Below are positions 31,720-42,252 of a stretch of DNA of 47,541 bases, in pieces (positions within the stretch are counted from its first letter, which is position 1; every line of letters begins with the position of its first letter). The notes beneath the pieces were generated by a model. It did no database searches. It was given only the letters and a program-made list of their open reading frames with translations, and was not told the origin of the DNA. The stretch spans positions 1 to 47,541 of the forward strand of contig JAIXZE010000159.1 in the NCBI GenBank assembly GCA_027489875.1, given 5' to 3'. The DNA comes from Verrucomicrobiales bacterium. Lineage in GTDB: Bacteria > Verrucomicrobiota > Verrucomicrobiia > Limisphaerales > UBA9464. Both the position numbers and the translations under genes were made by a program.

Positions 31720-33419
31720 TGGGGCGACGCCTCCAGCTTCTTGCGGATCTCCGGTGCCGGATCGAGCTCGAGTGCACGCTTCCAGTGCGTCCTTGCCTCG
31801 GGCAGTCGCTTCAGCGCAGCCAGGATGTCGCCAAGGTGATCGAGCACGGTCGAATCCGGGTCGTCCTCCATGAGTTTGGCCGCCTTTTCCATGTGAGGCA
31901 GCGCCTCCTCGGAACGCCCCATCCGATGCAGCACCCAGGCGAGACTGTCGAGGTAGGCGGGATTCTCCGGCTCCGCTGCCACGGCCTGCCGGATCATCTC
32001 GAGGGCCTGGTCCAGATTCACACCGCGGTCAGCCCACGTGTAACCCAGGTGGTTCAAGGCCGGCGCAAACTTGGGGTTCAGCTTCAGGGACTGCTGCAAA
32101 CGGACCTCTGCTTCTGCGGAACGTCCGGCCTCTTCAAGGGCCGCGCCCACCTGAAAATGAAACCGATGGTCCAGCAACCGGCCGTCGCCGTTTGCAATCT
32201 TCTCGGCGGAGAGAAACGCAGCCACGGCGTCGTCGTAGCGCTTGGCCCGCCCCAGCGCGAGGGCATGCAGGAACTCCAAGCGGAAGCTTGGCTTCATCCG
32301 CATCCGCGCCCGTGTCGAGGCTTCGACAGCGGCCGTCGGCTTGCCCAGGGTCAGCAGGGCAGAAATGAGGTCCAGATTCGATCCCTCGTGGCTTGGATCC
32401 AGCAACAGCGCCTTCTCAAACCACTCCACAGCCGTCGCGTGCTCGCGACGTTCGTAGGCAATGGCCCCCAGATAATACGGAGGAAGCGGACTTGTCGGAC
32501 TCTCCCGACGGAGGATCTCCAACTGCGCCACGGCGTCGTCCAGGCGCCCGGATCGAAGGTACATTTCAGCGAGTCGGGCGGTGGCCATGGCACCGCCGGT
32601 GCCCTGGGTTCGCAGCCCGCGAAGGATCTTCTCGGCTTCCTCAGTTCGACCCATCGCGGTGTTCCGATCGGCCAACCGCATCAGGAACGCACCGTCGGTT
32701 GGATTCATCGCCGAGACACGATCCAGAGCGGCAATCGCCAAGGGACGCGCCCGTTCCGCCAGCGCGGGCTGTCGTTCGGCCAACTGGGCGTACAGTTCCG
32801 CGATGTCGAGGTGGAAGACTGGATTCCCGGGTTCCAACTTCTCGGCATCTGCCAGCAGTGCCATGGCCTCGTCGGCGCGCCCGGTCTCCACCAGAAGCCT
32901 TCCCAGGGAGGCGTAGGCGCTGAGTCGGCTGCCCACATCGCCAAGTCCCTTCCGGTAGGCCCCGATGGCGTCGTTGGTGCGGCCGGTCTGGATGTACGCC
33001 AGTCCCAGCATCGACCACAGGGAACCCACCGTGGGTGCCTTGGAGGTCTGGGTTGCCCGCTCCAACACCGAAATCGCGGCGGCAGATTCACGGCGGAAGA
33101 GCCGGCGACGAGCCACTTCCAGGGCCAATTCGACGTTCGATGGATCGGCTTCCACCGCCCGCGTCCAGAAATCCAGCATCCCGACCGAGTCATCCTTCAT
33201 TTGCTGCACGACCCCTGCGGCAAATGCTGCGTGGGCGCGGACCCGGGCTTCGAGGTCTGCTTCGGAGATCTGGGAAGATGGACGGGATTCGGAGACCTCG
33301 ACCGTTCCTTGCGTGCCGGAAGCGGAGGTTTCGCCCGTGGCTGGACGTGTTCGGCACCCCGCGAGGCAGATCGCGAACACGAGGAGGATGCCCGCGAAAG
33401 TGGTTTGAAGAGCCCGCAT
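31716..33419 (-). CDS. TPR-repeat lipoprotein
   Basis: About 567 residues. Start ATG 33419 gives MRALQTTFAGILLVFAICLA, then a lipobox LAGC, so it should be lipid-anchored. The rest is helical TPR repeats from about residue 60: for example GMLDFWTRAVEADPSNVELA, YIQTGRTNDAIGAYRKGLGD, YERREHATAVEWFEKALLLD and LHRMGRSEEALPHMEKAAKL. Such proteins scaffold complexes in the periplasm or at the outer membrane, sometimes with pili or secretion machines. An earlier in-frame ATG at 33437 would extend the start by 6 residues and weaken the signal. It begins 9 nt beyond a terminator on the same strand. Confidence 0.88.
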   Translation of the reverse strand: MRALQTTFAGILLVFAICLAGCRTRPATGETSASGTQGTVEVSESRPSSQISEADLEARVRAHAAFAAGVVQQMKDDSVGMLDFWTRAVEADPSNVELALEVARRRLFRRESAAAISVLERATQTSKAPTVGSLWSMLGLAYIQTGRTNDAIGAYRKGLGDVGSRLSAYASLGRLLVETGRADEAMALLADAEKLEPGNPVFHLDIAELYAQLAERQPALAERARPLAIAALDRVSAMNPTDGAFLMRLADRNTAMGRTEEAEKILRGLRTQGTGGAMATARLAEMYLRSGRLDDAVAQLEILRRESPTSPLPPYYLGAIAYERREHATAVEWFEKALLLDPSHEGSNLDLISALLTLGKPTAAVEASTRARMRMKPSFRLEFLHALALGRAKRYDDAVAAFLSAEKIANGDGRLLDHRFHFQVGAALEEAGRSAEAEVRLQQSLKLNPKFAPALNHLGYTWADRGVNLDQALEMIRQAVAAEPENPAYLDSLAWVLHRMGRSEEALPHMEKAAKLMEDDPDSTVLDHLGDILAALKRLPEARTHWKRALELDPAPEIRKKLEASPQ

Positions 33420-33427
33420 GGGGGTAT

Positions 33428-33466
33428 GGAAAAGCAAAAGCGCGGTCGCGCAAGGCGGGACCGCGC
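33428..33466 (-). terminator. Rho-independent terminator after the COX24-like gene
   Basis: On the minus strand GCGCGGTC and GACCGCGC form an 8-bp stem around an 11-nt loop, followed by CTTTTGCTTTTCC. It ends the hisG/COX24-like transcript. The T tract runs to 9 nt before the ATG of the TPR lipoprotein, so it could also act as an attenuator for that gene. Confidence 0.78.
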
Positions 33467-33498
33467 GGGAAAGCTGAACCGGACAGGCGCCGGATCCG

Positions 33499-33600
33499 TT
33501 ACTTCTGCCAGGTACGCTTCTTATGGCGGTTCTGACGCAGCTTCTTACGGCGCTTGTGCTTGTTGATCTTCGCTTTCCGGCGTTTCTTCAGTGAACCCAT
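33499..33600 (-). CDS. AURKAIP1/COX24-domain small basic protein (33 residues)
   Basis: A tiny frame starts [20 protein letters not shown] and ends [13 protein letters not shown]. It is almost entirely Lys and Arg. The pattern [19 protein letters not shown] is the AURKAIP1/COX24 (mitoribosomal mS38-like) motif found in some bacterial phyla. A role with the ribosome is inferred from the motif and mitochondrial relatives. It starts 21 bp after the hisG stop and is followed by a strong terminator, so it is likely co-transcribed with hisG. The gene is short, but the conserved motif makes the call firm. Confidence 0.82.
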   Translation of the reverse strand: MGSLKKRRKAKINKHKRRKKLRQNRHKKRTWQK

Positions 33601-33621
33601 AGTATTCGTTTCTCCAGAGAA

Positions 33622-34524
33622 TCAGTACACAACCTTGTTGAGCGGATACTCAATGATCCCTTCCGCCCCGGCGGCCTTCAGCTGCGGGATCATTTCTCGG
33701 ACCACCGCTTCATCGATGACGGTTTCAACCGCCACCCAGCCCGACTGGCTCAAACTGGACACCGTGGGATTACGCAAGGCCGGCAACGATTGCAAGAGCC
33801 GCGGAAGATCTCCGGACTTCACATTCATCTTCAACCCCACCATCCCCTCGGCCTGGATGGCCCCGCGCAGCAGCATCGCGATCGTCTCGATCTTCTGACG
33901 CTTCCACGGTTCCTTCCATGATTCCTTGTTGGCTACCAATCGAGGGGTCGACACGAGCAGCGTGTCGACGATCCGAAGCTTGTTGGCCCGCAGCGAGGAC
34001 CCGGTCTCGGTCACGTCGACGATGGCATCCACCAGTTCGCGTGCCTTGACCTCCGTGGCTCCCCACGAGAATTCCACGTCTGCCTTGACCTTGTGTTTAC
34101 GCAGCCAGGCCTTCGTCAGTCCCATGACCTCCGTGGCAATGCGTTTTCCTTCGAGGTCCTTGACCGTCTGGATCGGCGATTCCTCGGGAACAGCCAGAAC
34201 CCACCGGGTGGGCTGGCGGGTGGCCTTGCTGAAGACAAATTCTCCAACTTCGTGAACCTTGCCGGCGACCCCGTTCTCGACGATCCAGTCATGCCCCGTC
34301 AGGCCGGCGTCCAGATACCCCAGCGAGACGTATCGGCCGATCTCCTGCGCGCGGATCAGCCGGATCTGAAGCTCCACATCATCCACGTACGGCTCGTAGC
34401 TCCGACTGGATACGGTGATGTTCCAGCCGGCCTTCGAGAACTTTTCAAGTGTAGCGTCCTGCAACGAACCTTTTGGAAGGCCCAGTCGCAGCCGTTGCAC
34501 GCTTGGTGCGGATGTCTTGCTCAT
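33622..34524 (-). CDS. hisG: ATP phosphoribosyltransferase, long form (HisG)
   Basis: First enzyme of histidine synthesis: joins ATP and PRPP. At 300 residues with a C-terminal regulatory domain it is the long form, which needs no HisZ. The start of the mature fold is [20 protein letters not shown]. Substrate-binding segments are [13 protein letters not shown] and [20 protein letters not shown] (PRPP loop). The HisG_C domain covers about residues 215-300 ([20 protein letters not shown], then [20 protein letters not shown]). No other his gene is in the window. A small palindrome (GCCGGC-TCCA-GCCGGC on the plus strand) lies about 10 nt upstream of the ATG. Confidence 0.95.
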   Translation of the reverse strand: MSKTSAPSVQRLRLGLPKGSLQDATLEKFSKAGWNITVSSRSYEPYVDDVELQIRLIRAQEIGRYVSLGYLDAGLTGHDWIVENGVAGKVHEVGEFVFSKATRQPTRWVLAVPEESPIQTVKDLEGKRIATEVMGLTKAWLRKHKVKADVEFSWGATEVKARELVDAIVDVTETGSSLRANKLRIVDTLLVSTPRLVANKESWKEPWKRQKIETIAMLLRGAIQAEGMVGLKMNVKSGDLPRLLQSLPALRNPTVSSLSQSGWVAVETVIDEAVVREMIPQLKAAGAEGIIEYPLNKVVY

Positions 34525-34654
34525 GGCAAAATAATTGAGCCGGCTCCAGCCGGCCCAACGTGAGCGCGTGGGTGTGCCAGAGAATCAGCCACCAATCCAA
34601 TCCTTTTTCATGCACACCCGATTTCCGGGCCGATTTTTCGACGAACCTCGGGTG

Positions 34655-34691
34655 AAACGGACTCCGTCCCCTGCTCCCCGGAAGAGTCCGT
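34655..34691 (-). terminator. Weak terminator candidate after the exported TPR protein
   Basis: On the minus strand ACGGACTC and GAGTCCGT can pair as an 8-bp stem with a 19-nt loop and end in TTTC. The stem overlaps the stop codon of the upstream TPR gene. The short T run makes it a weak candidate. The rest of the gap to hisG holds only the GCCGGC palindrome. Confidence 0.35.
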
Positions 34692-35551
34692 CAGCGTACC
34701 GCCGGCGGATTCAATCGCTGCACGATCTCGGTCCGGAGTTCCATGGTCGTCAAAGCCCGCTGGAATCGTGGCGGAAGTGCCTCCACTGCGGCCAAGGCCG
34801 CCCGATACCGATCTTCAGCCTTCGCGGGCATACCCCCTCGCCGGTAGATCTCCCCTTCCTCGAAAAACCACCGTTCCTTCCGCGCTGAAGCCTCGCCAAG
34901 CTTCCGCACGCGTGCAGCCGCGTCCTCCACCTTGTCCGCCTTCAATTCGAGTTCCGCCGCCATGCGGACAAGCGGCGGAAGGGCACCGCACCGAGCGATG
35001 CCGGCATCCAGTCCGGCAACAATGTGGGTGGGTGAGGCACCGGCTTCCCCCTGGCACTCTGCACGCTCGATGAAGATCTGGGCGCGGGGTGCCTCAACAC
35101 CTTCCAACACTTTCGAGTACTCCCGCGCGGCCTCAGCCCAGTTCCGCGATTGCCGCAGCGCCTGCGCGAGGATCAACCGATCCTCCGCATTCGTCGGGTG
35201 CGCCTCGATCCACAGCTTCAACGGAGGAAGCGCCCCACTCCCATCGCCCTTTCCGACCAGGATGAATCCCCGCCTCAATTGGTTGGTGGGATCCGATGGC
35301 CGCAATCGCTCCAGGACGACGAGATCCGCCTCTGCTTCGGACCACAGTCCGTGAGCCCGCTGGATGTCACACCGCTGGGCGACGAGCAACGAATCCTCGG
35401 GCGTGGATGAAATCCGGCGGGTGAGGTCCTGGATCTGATCATGGAAGGGACCATGGGCCTGCGCTTGGTTGAAGTGGATCGAGCAACAGACCCAAAGCGC
35501 AAGAACGGTCCTGGTCAGACTGGTCCCCGCCTTGTTGAGCGCCGTGTTCAT
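34691..35551 (-). CDS. Exported TPR-like protein, 286 residues
   Basis: Signal peptide: the first 31 residues include TSLTRTVLALWVCCSIHFNQ with probable cleavage after AQAH. The rest is helical repeats of TPR style: SLLVAQRCDIQRAHGLWSEA, NQLRRGFILVGKGDGSGALP, RLILAQALRQSRNWAEAARE and EEGEIYRRGGMPAKAEDRYR. Short TPR solenoids of this sort usually mediate protein contacts. It starts 18 bp after the phosphoesterase stop, likely in one operon with that gene and the FAD oxidoreductase. No specific partner can be named. Confidence 0.8.
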   Translation of the reverse strand: MNTALNKAGTSLTRTVLALWVCCSIHFNQAQAHGPFHDQIQDLTRRISSTPEDSLLVAQRCDIQRAHGLWSEAEADLVVLERLRPSDPTNQLRRGFILVGKGDGSGALPPLKLWIEAHPTNAEDRLILAQALRQSRNWAEAAREYSKVLEGVEAPRAQIFIERAECQGEAGASPTHIVAGLDAGIARCGALPPLVRMAAELELKADKVEDAAARVRKLGEASARKERWFFEEGEIYRRGGMPAKAEDRYRAALAAVEALPPRFQRALTTMELRTEIVQRLNPPAVR

Positions 35552-35569
35552 GGAAGATCCCCCGCGACG

Positions 35570-38122
35570 TCATGGCACCGGCAACACCCGGAGAAACCGC
35601 GCCGATGCATCGGCGGATACAGGCCAAAACGCCGGTGCCGCCGAGGCCTGCACCTCGCCTTGCGCTTCCCAGACCAGTGGGACGGCTCCCAGATCCGCAG
35701 CCGATTCAATCCGGTAACGAAGCCCTGGACGTCCTTCGATCCGGAGTTGATGCCCTCCTCCTGCCACGCGCTCGATCCGCACCTCCGGCACCCGGCTGGT
35801 GAGCGTGAACTGGTCGAGCACCGCGTTGTTGTCATCGAAAGTCTCCCACGTCAGTTGGCGGCCGTTCACGCTCAGGATATCGAAATGGTACTTGGTGTAC
35901 TCCACCTTGATGTGCGGCCACGACGCCACGCGTTCGGTATCAATCGTTCCACCGCCGCCTCCGCTCACGACGTAGAAAACCCCGTTCATGGTGCCGCGGG
36001 TATACGCGTGCTCGTGGCCGCAGATCACAAGATCAACTCCCCGGCTTCGAAACAGCGGCACCCATTCGTTGATCACGAAGGGTTCCTGTGTGTGGCCTCC
36101 ACCGTTCCAGAACTGACTCCACGGCGGCTTATGAAAGCAGACGACGCGGAACGCAGCGCGCTGGGTCGCGGGACGCGCCAACTCGGATCGCAACCAGACC
36201 AACTGCTCGGGCGACACCGACCCATCCGCTTCCGAATCCAGAAAGATGAACCGGGTGTTCCCGTAGTCGAAGGCAAACCACGACTCGTTCCCGGGCAAGG
36301 CGCTGTACGCATACGCCAGTGCGTGTTCCCCGTCATGGTTTCCGCGCGCGAAAACCACCGGCGTCGTTTGCGCCGCGTTCTGGTGCTCCAGCGGCTTGAA
36401 CCAGTAATTGTGCCATTCGGAAAGCGAGTTGCCGTTGTTCACCATGTCACCCGCAATGCAGATCAAGTCGGGCGAATGCCGCAGGAGATTCGCCACATGC
36501 TTCCGCAAGGTCGTCGTCCCCGCATGACTGTCACCCCACCAGGCCGTAACAAAAGCCGAGTCCGGCCCCGGTGCCGTGCGGAATCCGTACTCAGCGGAAA
36601 CCGTTGTCCCGTTGCGGACGCGGTAAATGTACTCCGTCTCGGGCTTCAGCCCTTCGATCGTCGCCCGATGCACATGATGCGTGGCATCGATCTGGAGGGT
36701 CTCCACCCTTCGAAGCCGGTTTTCATCCGTTCGGCTTTGCCCCCACTCCACCGAGGCTTCCGCGAGAGCGTGGTCCGTTTCCCACAACAGCGACATGGCG
36801 TCGGGGCGCACCCCTTGCAGCATCGGGCGCTTGGTGATCACCGGTGGCACCACGGCCTGCGACGGTGCCAATCGCACCGTCAGATCGTCCGCCATGCTGT
36901 CGTTGTCGTCATCCCGCCGGTGACGTCCGACCACCTCGAGGTGGAGCGCGTGCGTTCCCGCAGGAAGCACGGCCTTGAGGGATCGCTGCACCCACACGCG
37001 ATCCCCTGGAATGATGCAGCGTACCGAACTGATCTCATTCGTCGCCGCGTCCAGAAAAGCCACCCGGTAGAACACCTGATCATCGAACGTCCCTGCCCCA
37101 TGCCAGTTCCTTAACCACGCGTCCGCGTCCATCACCGCTCCGTCCAATTCAGTGGCGGTGAACCCCTGAAGGTCGATGAACTGCCGCACCACGCCGTCTC
37201 CAGAACGCCCCACACCCCCATGCAGGAATCGGCCACCGCTGCGCGCCGTTCCCTTGGACACGCCCGAGGACTGCGCCACCGGGCGCCCCCGGAGGATGGT
37301 CCACCCGGACAACTGGGTTTCAAAGCCTCCGTTCACGTTGAGTGCTTTGCCAAACAGCGGATTGGGAACACTTCCCGATGTCGATGGAATGTTGCCCGCT
37401 CGCGGTGCACCCAACGCCAGCACTTCGGAATCCGTCAAGGCCACCGACCGGACCTGAACGCACCCCAGCAAACCGGCCGCATTTTCGGAATCATTGTCCG
37501 CGAAGAGGAGGCACTCCGGTCCCAGGGAAAACCGTCCGTCCGCCGTCAATCCACGCTGCACCTGCACCGGAAGTCCGTTCAGGTAACTGCGGTAGGTTCC
37601 CGCCACACAATCCACCACCAGCGCCAGCCGCACCCAGGAACCGGCAGGAACCACGCCTCCATAGTTTCCGGAAATGCCCAGTCCGGAATCAGGGTTGATG
37701 AACCAATCGGCGTCATCTGCATTGCCGGCAGAGGTCTGCAACAGCGCGGCCCATCCGGTCGGGCGGGAGGCAATGCTCAGGTCTAGAACGAGCGTGTACC
37801 GATTCAACCGCGTCCCGCCCCCATTCGCCCCCAATCCGTGGGAAACCCGGAAGTACGTTCCGCGGCCAAAGGACACCGCACCCGAAGGGGCACCTCCAAT
37901 CGACGGATTGACCCATGTCATTTCCACCGTCTGCCCCGGCGGCGCGACCGCGGCCAACAACGGTGCCCCACCGGTGGAGGAACCAACGCCTCCGTCGAGG
38001 TTCCACTGTGCGAGGTCCGCCGCCGTACCGGTAAGGCAGCACAGGAGCAGGAGCCAGATTGCAGGCGCACGACGCATCCGGCCAATGAACGGCACGGCGA
38101 GGCGTGCTGCAAGCGTCGGCAT
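35570..38122 (-). CDS. Exported metallophosphoesterase with LamG-like N-terminus
   Basis: About 850 residues. The signal region includes MRRAPAIWLLLLCCLTGTAA. Residues about 40-260 read like a LamG/concanavalin sandwich (GLGISGNYGGVVPAGSWVRL, YRSYLNGLPVQVQRG). A second sandwich and a fibronectin-like domain follow, as in purple acid phosphatases (HRATIEGLKPETEYIYRVRN). The calcineurin-like catalytic domain has DSHAG, GDMVNNG, GNHDGE and the final GHEHAYTRG. The first motif is GDSHAG rather than the usual GDxG/GDxH. The C-terminal 75 residues are the shared exported-protein module. ATG 38122 overlaps the upstream stop as TGATG; ATG 38077 would give a shorter signal. Probable role: phosphate ester hydrolysis outside the cytoplasm. 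Confidence 0.88.
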   Translation of the reverse strand: MPTLAARLAVPFIGRMRRAPAIWLLLLCCLTGTAADLAQWNLDGGVGSSTGGAPLLAAVAPPGQTVEMTWVNPSIGGAPSGAVSFGRGTYFRVSHGLGANGGGTRLNRYTLVLDLSIASRPTGWAALLQTSAGNADDADWFINPDSGLGISGNYGGVVPAGSWVRLALVVDCVAGTYRSYLNGLPVQVQRGLTADGRFSLGPECLLFADNDSENAAGLLGCVQVRSVALTDSEVLALGAPRAGNIPSTSGSVPNPLFGKALNVNGGFETQLSGWTILRGRPVAQSSGVSKGTARSGGRFLHGGVGRSGDGVVRQFIDLQGFTATELDGAVMDADAWLRNWHGAGTFDDQVFYRVAFLDAATNEISSVRCIIPGDRVWVQRSLKAVLPAGTHALHLEVVGRHRRDDDNDSMADDLTVRLAPSQAVVPPVITKRPMLQGVRPDAMSLLWETDHALAEASVEWGQSRTDENRLRRVETLQIDATHHVHRATIEGLKPETEYIYRVRNGTTVSAEYGFRTAPGPDSAFVTAWWGDSHAGTTTLRKHVANLLRHSPDLICIAGDMVNNGNSLSEWHNYWFKPLEHQNAAQTTPVVFARGNHDGEHALAYAYSALPGNESWFAFDYGNTRFIFLDSEADGSVSPEQLVWLRSELARPATQRAAFRVVCFHKPPWSQFWNGGGHTQEPFVINEWVPLFRSRGVDLVICGHEHAYTRGTMNGVFYVVSGGGGGTIDTERVASWPHIKVEYTKYHFDILSVNGRQLTWETFDDNNAVLDQFTLTSRVPEVRIERVAGGGHQLRIEGRPGLRYRIESAADLGAVPLVWEAQGEVQASAAPAFWPVSADASARFLRVLPVP

Positions 38123-39819
38123 CACAATGGCCGGATCCTCGGCCACTCCAGTTCGAATCCCTGGTTACGCAGGCGTTGCTGGAAATCTGCCAACAACTTC
38201 GGGTTCGCCCGGACCGCCCTCGGACTCTCCTTCCGATCGAGGCAAAAGGCTGCCACCGCGCCCGCAGCCTCGCCAATGTTCCACTCCACCGGGTGCAACC
38301 GGTAACACCCATTCGTCAGATGGGTCACCCCGAGATTCTTGCAGCCCGCCAGCAGGTTCTCGATGCGACGCGGAATCAGCGCGCCAAGCGGGATCTGGAA
38401 TGGAAGCGACCCCAGGTCCACATAGTTCCGTCCTGAAGTCGACGGATGGAGGTCAATCCGGTAGGCGCCGACACCTACGGAATCCGGAAACGCCTCAGCC
38501 ATCACTTCCTCCTTGGCCTTTCCCGTAAGCTTCATCCGCGCGTCCGTTCCGACGTGGTTCTCCGTCACCGTGAACTCCGCCAGGATGCGCCGCGATTCGC
38601 GGATGTAGACAGACTTCGCCAGACCTTCCGGTCCTCCGGTGACATCCGGACGAAGCCGCAATCCCTTCCATCCCGTACCTCCATCCGGACGCGGTGCCTG
38701 GGTCTGCATCCAGTACAGCAGACACAGGCTCACCTGGCGGGCATCCAACAATCGCTCCGCTTGTTGCTCGGGCGTCACCCCAGGTCCGATCAATGGTGCC
38801 AGCCAGTAATCGTTCTGAGGCCAGTTCACGATGGTCGTCCCTCCCCGGTAGGTCCCAGCCACAAACTGGGCCGGATCCACGATCCGGCGATACGTCCATA
38901 AATTCAAACCCGTCGCCCGCAGCGTCGGATCGAACGGCAGCCGACGGGACTTCAGGGTGATGGGATCCGGACAATCCCAACTGAACAACGGCCCCGACCA
39001 CGCCGGCTTCAAGTCGGGGACGTACCGGCTCCAGAATTCCCAGCGCGCCGGCTTTGGGATCACGTGATCCTCACCGTCGACATGATCGACCGCAAAACAC
39101 CACGTCACGGCCTGCTGGTCCATGGGATCCGCCTTCTCCGGAGCCGAGGGTTCCCCGGTATCCTTCTGTGACTCCGCCCCGACCAGATGCTCCACCTTGG
39201 CCAGCGGAAGCAGGTCCCCCAGTTCGGTGGCATCGATGAAGTACGCTCCGGAAAGGATCACCCGCCCCTCCGACGCAGAATCAACCCCCACCGCCTCGAT
39301 CCGGTCGCCAGACACATCGGCACTGACCGCCCGCGTCCGCAGCAGCACCCGCACCCGGCCGGCAGAAACATAGGGCGCAAGCATCTGCTCCAGCACGGCA
39401 AGAGCGACCCTCGGTTCATGACACAGCCTCGAAACCCAACCATTTCCGGGGTTCAGCCGCGGGTTGGTTCGCGCCTCCGGCGTCAGCGGAAAATGATCAC
39501 GGTAATGAGTCCGTACGGCATCCCGAAACTGCCGATAGGATCGGGTGCACCCAAAGGACTCGATCCACGGGTGCTCATCCGGTGGCACGGCCTGGGCTGT
39601 CAATTGTCCCCCAATCCAATCTGTTTCCTCGGTCAGGATGACAGTTTTTCCCGAGCGGGCCGCGGCAAGCGCCGCTGAGACTCCGCCGGTCCCTCCACCG
39701 ATGATGACCACATCGGCAACAAATTCCCCCCTGCCCCCGTTCATGCCCCAAAGGCGTTGGCCCATGCCCGCCCATGCCGACGCTGCAAGTCCACCTCGAA
39801 TGAAATCCCGACGTTGCAT
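38122..39819 (-). CDS. Tat-exported FAD-dependent oxidoreductase
   Basis: A 565-residue protein with a twin-arginine signal ([20 protein letters not shown]). The FAD Rossmann motif is [20 protein letters not shown] followed by [13 protein letters not shown]. It belongs to the FAD_oxidored group common in Planctomycetes and Verrucomicrobia, whose substrates are mostly unknown. Further marks: [19 protein letters not shown] text and [20 protein letters not shown] near the C-terminus, plus a late [15 protein letters not shown] 20-nt hairpin ends exactly at its start codon. It is the first gene of a three-gene exported cluster with the phosphoesterase and a TPR protein, divergent from rpoD. Confidence 0.9.
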   Translation of the reverse strand: MQRRDFIRGGLAASAWAGMGQRLWGMNGGRGEFVADVVIIGGGTGGVSAALAAARSGKTVILTEETDWIGGQLTAQAVPPDEHPWIESFGCTRSYRQFRDAVRTHYRDHFPLTPEARTNPRLNPGNGWVSRLCHEPRVALAVLEQMLAPYVSAGRVRVLLRTRAVSADVSGDRIEAVGVDSASEGRVILSGAYFIDATELGDLLPLAKVEHLVGAESQKDTGEPSAPEKADPMDQQAVTWCFAVDHVDGEDHVIPKPARWEFWSRYVPDLKPAWSGPLFSWDCPDPITLKSRRLPFDPTLRATGLNLWTYRRIVDPAQFVAGTYRGGTTIVNWPQNDYWLAPLIGPGVTPEQQAERLLDARQVSLCLLYWMQTQAPRPDGGTGWKGLRLRPDVTGGPEGLAKSVYIRESRRILAEFTVTENHVGTDARMKLTGKAKEEVMAEAFPDSVGVGAYRIDLHPSTSGRNYVDLGSLPFQIPLGALIPRRIENLLAGCKNLGVTHLTNGCYRLHPVEWNIGEAAGAVAAFCLDRKESPRAVRANPKLLADFQQRLRNQGFELEWPRIRPL

Positions 39820-39838
39820 GCCGGATCTTCATCCGGCA
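39819..39838 (-). promoter_or_regulatory. Start-codon hairpin of the FAD oxidoreductase
   Basis: On the minus strand TGCCGGAT-GAAG-ATCCGGCA is a perfect 8-bp stem with a GAAG tetraloop, whose last base is the A of the ATG at 39819. Folded, it would restrict access to the translation start. A thermosensor or coupling device is possible; chance cannot be excluded. Confidence 0.45.
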
Positions 39839-39922
39839 CTGTGGGTTTGTCACCTGCGGCCGCAAGACGGTCTGGAAGGATTGGATTTCATGGGCGTGTT
39901 GCACGCCAACCTGCCCCAGACC

Positions 39923-39951
39923 TTGACTTCCCCCCCACCTCCCGAAATAGT
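39923..39951 (+). promoter_or_regulatory. Sigma-70 type promoter of rpoD
   Basis: TTGACT (39923-39928) and AATAGT (39946-39951) are separated by exactly 17 nt. The predicted start near 39958 leaves a leader of about 37 nt that includes the 20-bp palindrome at 39967-39986. Confidence 0.55.
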
Positions 39952-39966
39952 TGTCCGCTCGTTTGC

Positions 39967-39986
39967 CGCCCGGCCATGGCCGGGCG
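39967..39986. promoter_or_regulatory. Perfect 20-bp palindrome in the rpoD leader
   Basis: CGCCCGGCCATGGCCGGGCG is its own reverse complement and ends 8 nt before the rpoD ATG at 39995. As DNA it could be an operator; as RNA it could fold and block ribosome access. No Shine-Dalgarno lies between it and the ATG. Confidence 0.6.
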
Positions 39987-39994
39987 CTTCCATT

Positions 39995-42010
<2,016 letters not shown>

Positions 42011-42042
42011 CCGACGTTCGTCGCCCTCGCTGCGCGTTATCA

Positions 42043-42081
42043 CCGGGCCCGCTGCTCTTCGCAGTCGGGCCCGTTTTGTTT
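42043..42081 (+). terminator. Rho-independent terminator of rpoD
   Basis: CGGGCCCGCTGC and GCAGTCGGGCCCG pair with one bulge around TCTTC, then TTTTGTTT follows. It lies 33 nt beyond the rpoD stop. Confidence 0.85.
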
Positions 42082-42125
42082 CGGCCACCAGCGTTCTGCG
42101 TTTCGCCGCTTCAGAGCTCTTCCAT

Positions 42126-42183
42126 GGGCGACGAGGACGTCGCCACCCCGTTCCATGCGGGGGCGGTGTCAAGACGCGCCCCC
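42126..42183. repeat. Intergenic repeat, copy C (single arm)
   Basis: GGGCGACGAGGACGTCGCC, then ACCCCGTTCCATGCGGGGGC, then GTGTCAAGACGCGCCC: a near-complete single arm of the family whose best copies are at 2577-2709 and 9718-9851. It lies between the rpoD terminator and the prepilin-like gene. Confidence 0.7.
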
Positions 42184-42252
42184 ACGCAACACGACAGGAA
42201 GATGCGTCTTGTTTCCATCAACCATTCGGTTCAAGAAACAGCATCTCCTTGC

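Noticed and set aside
34555..34600. A second sigma-54-like site upstream of hisG (TGGCACACCCACGCG)
   Set aside because: The -12 GC is out of register with the -24 GG.
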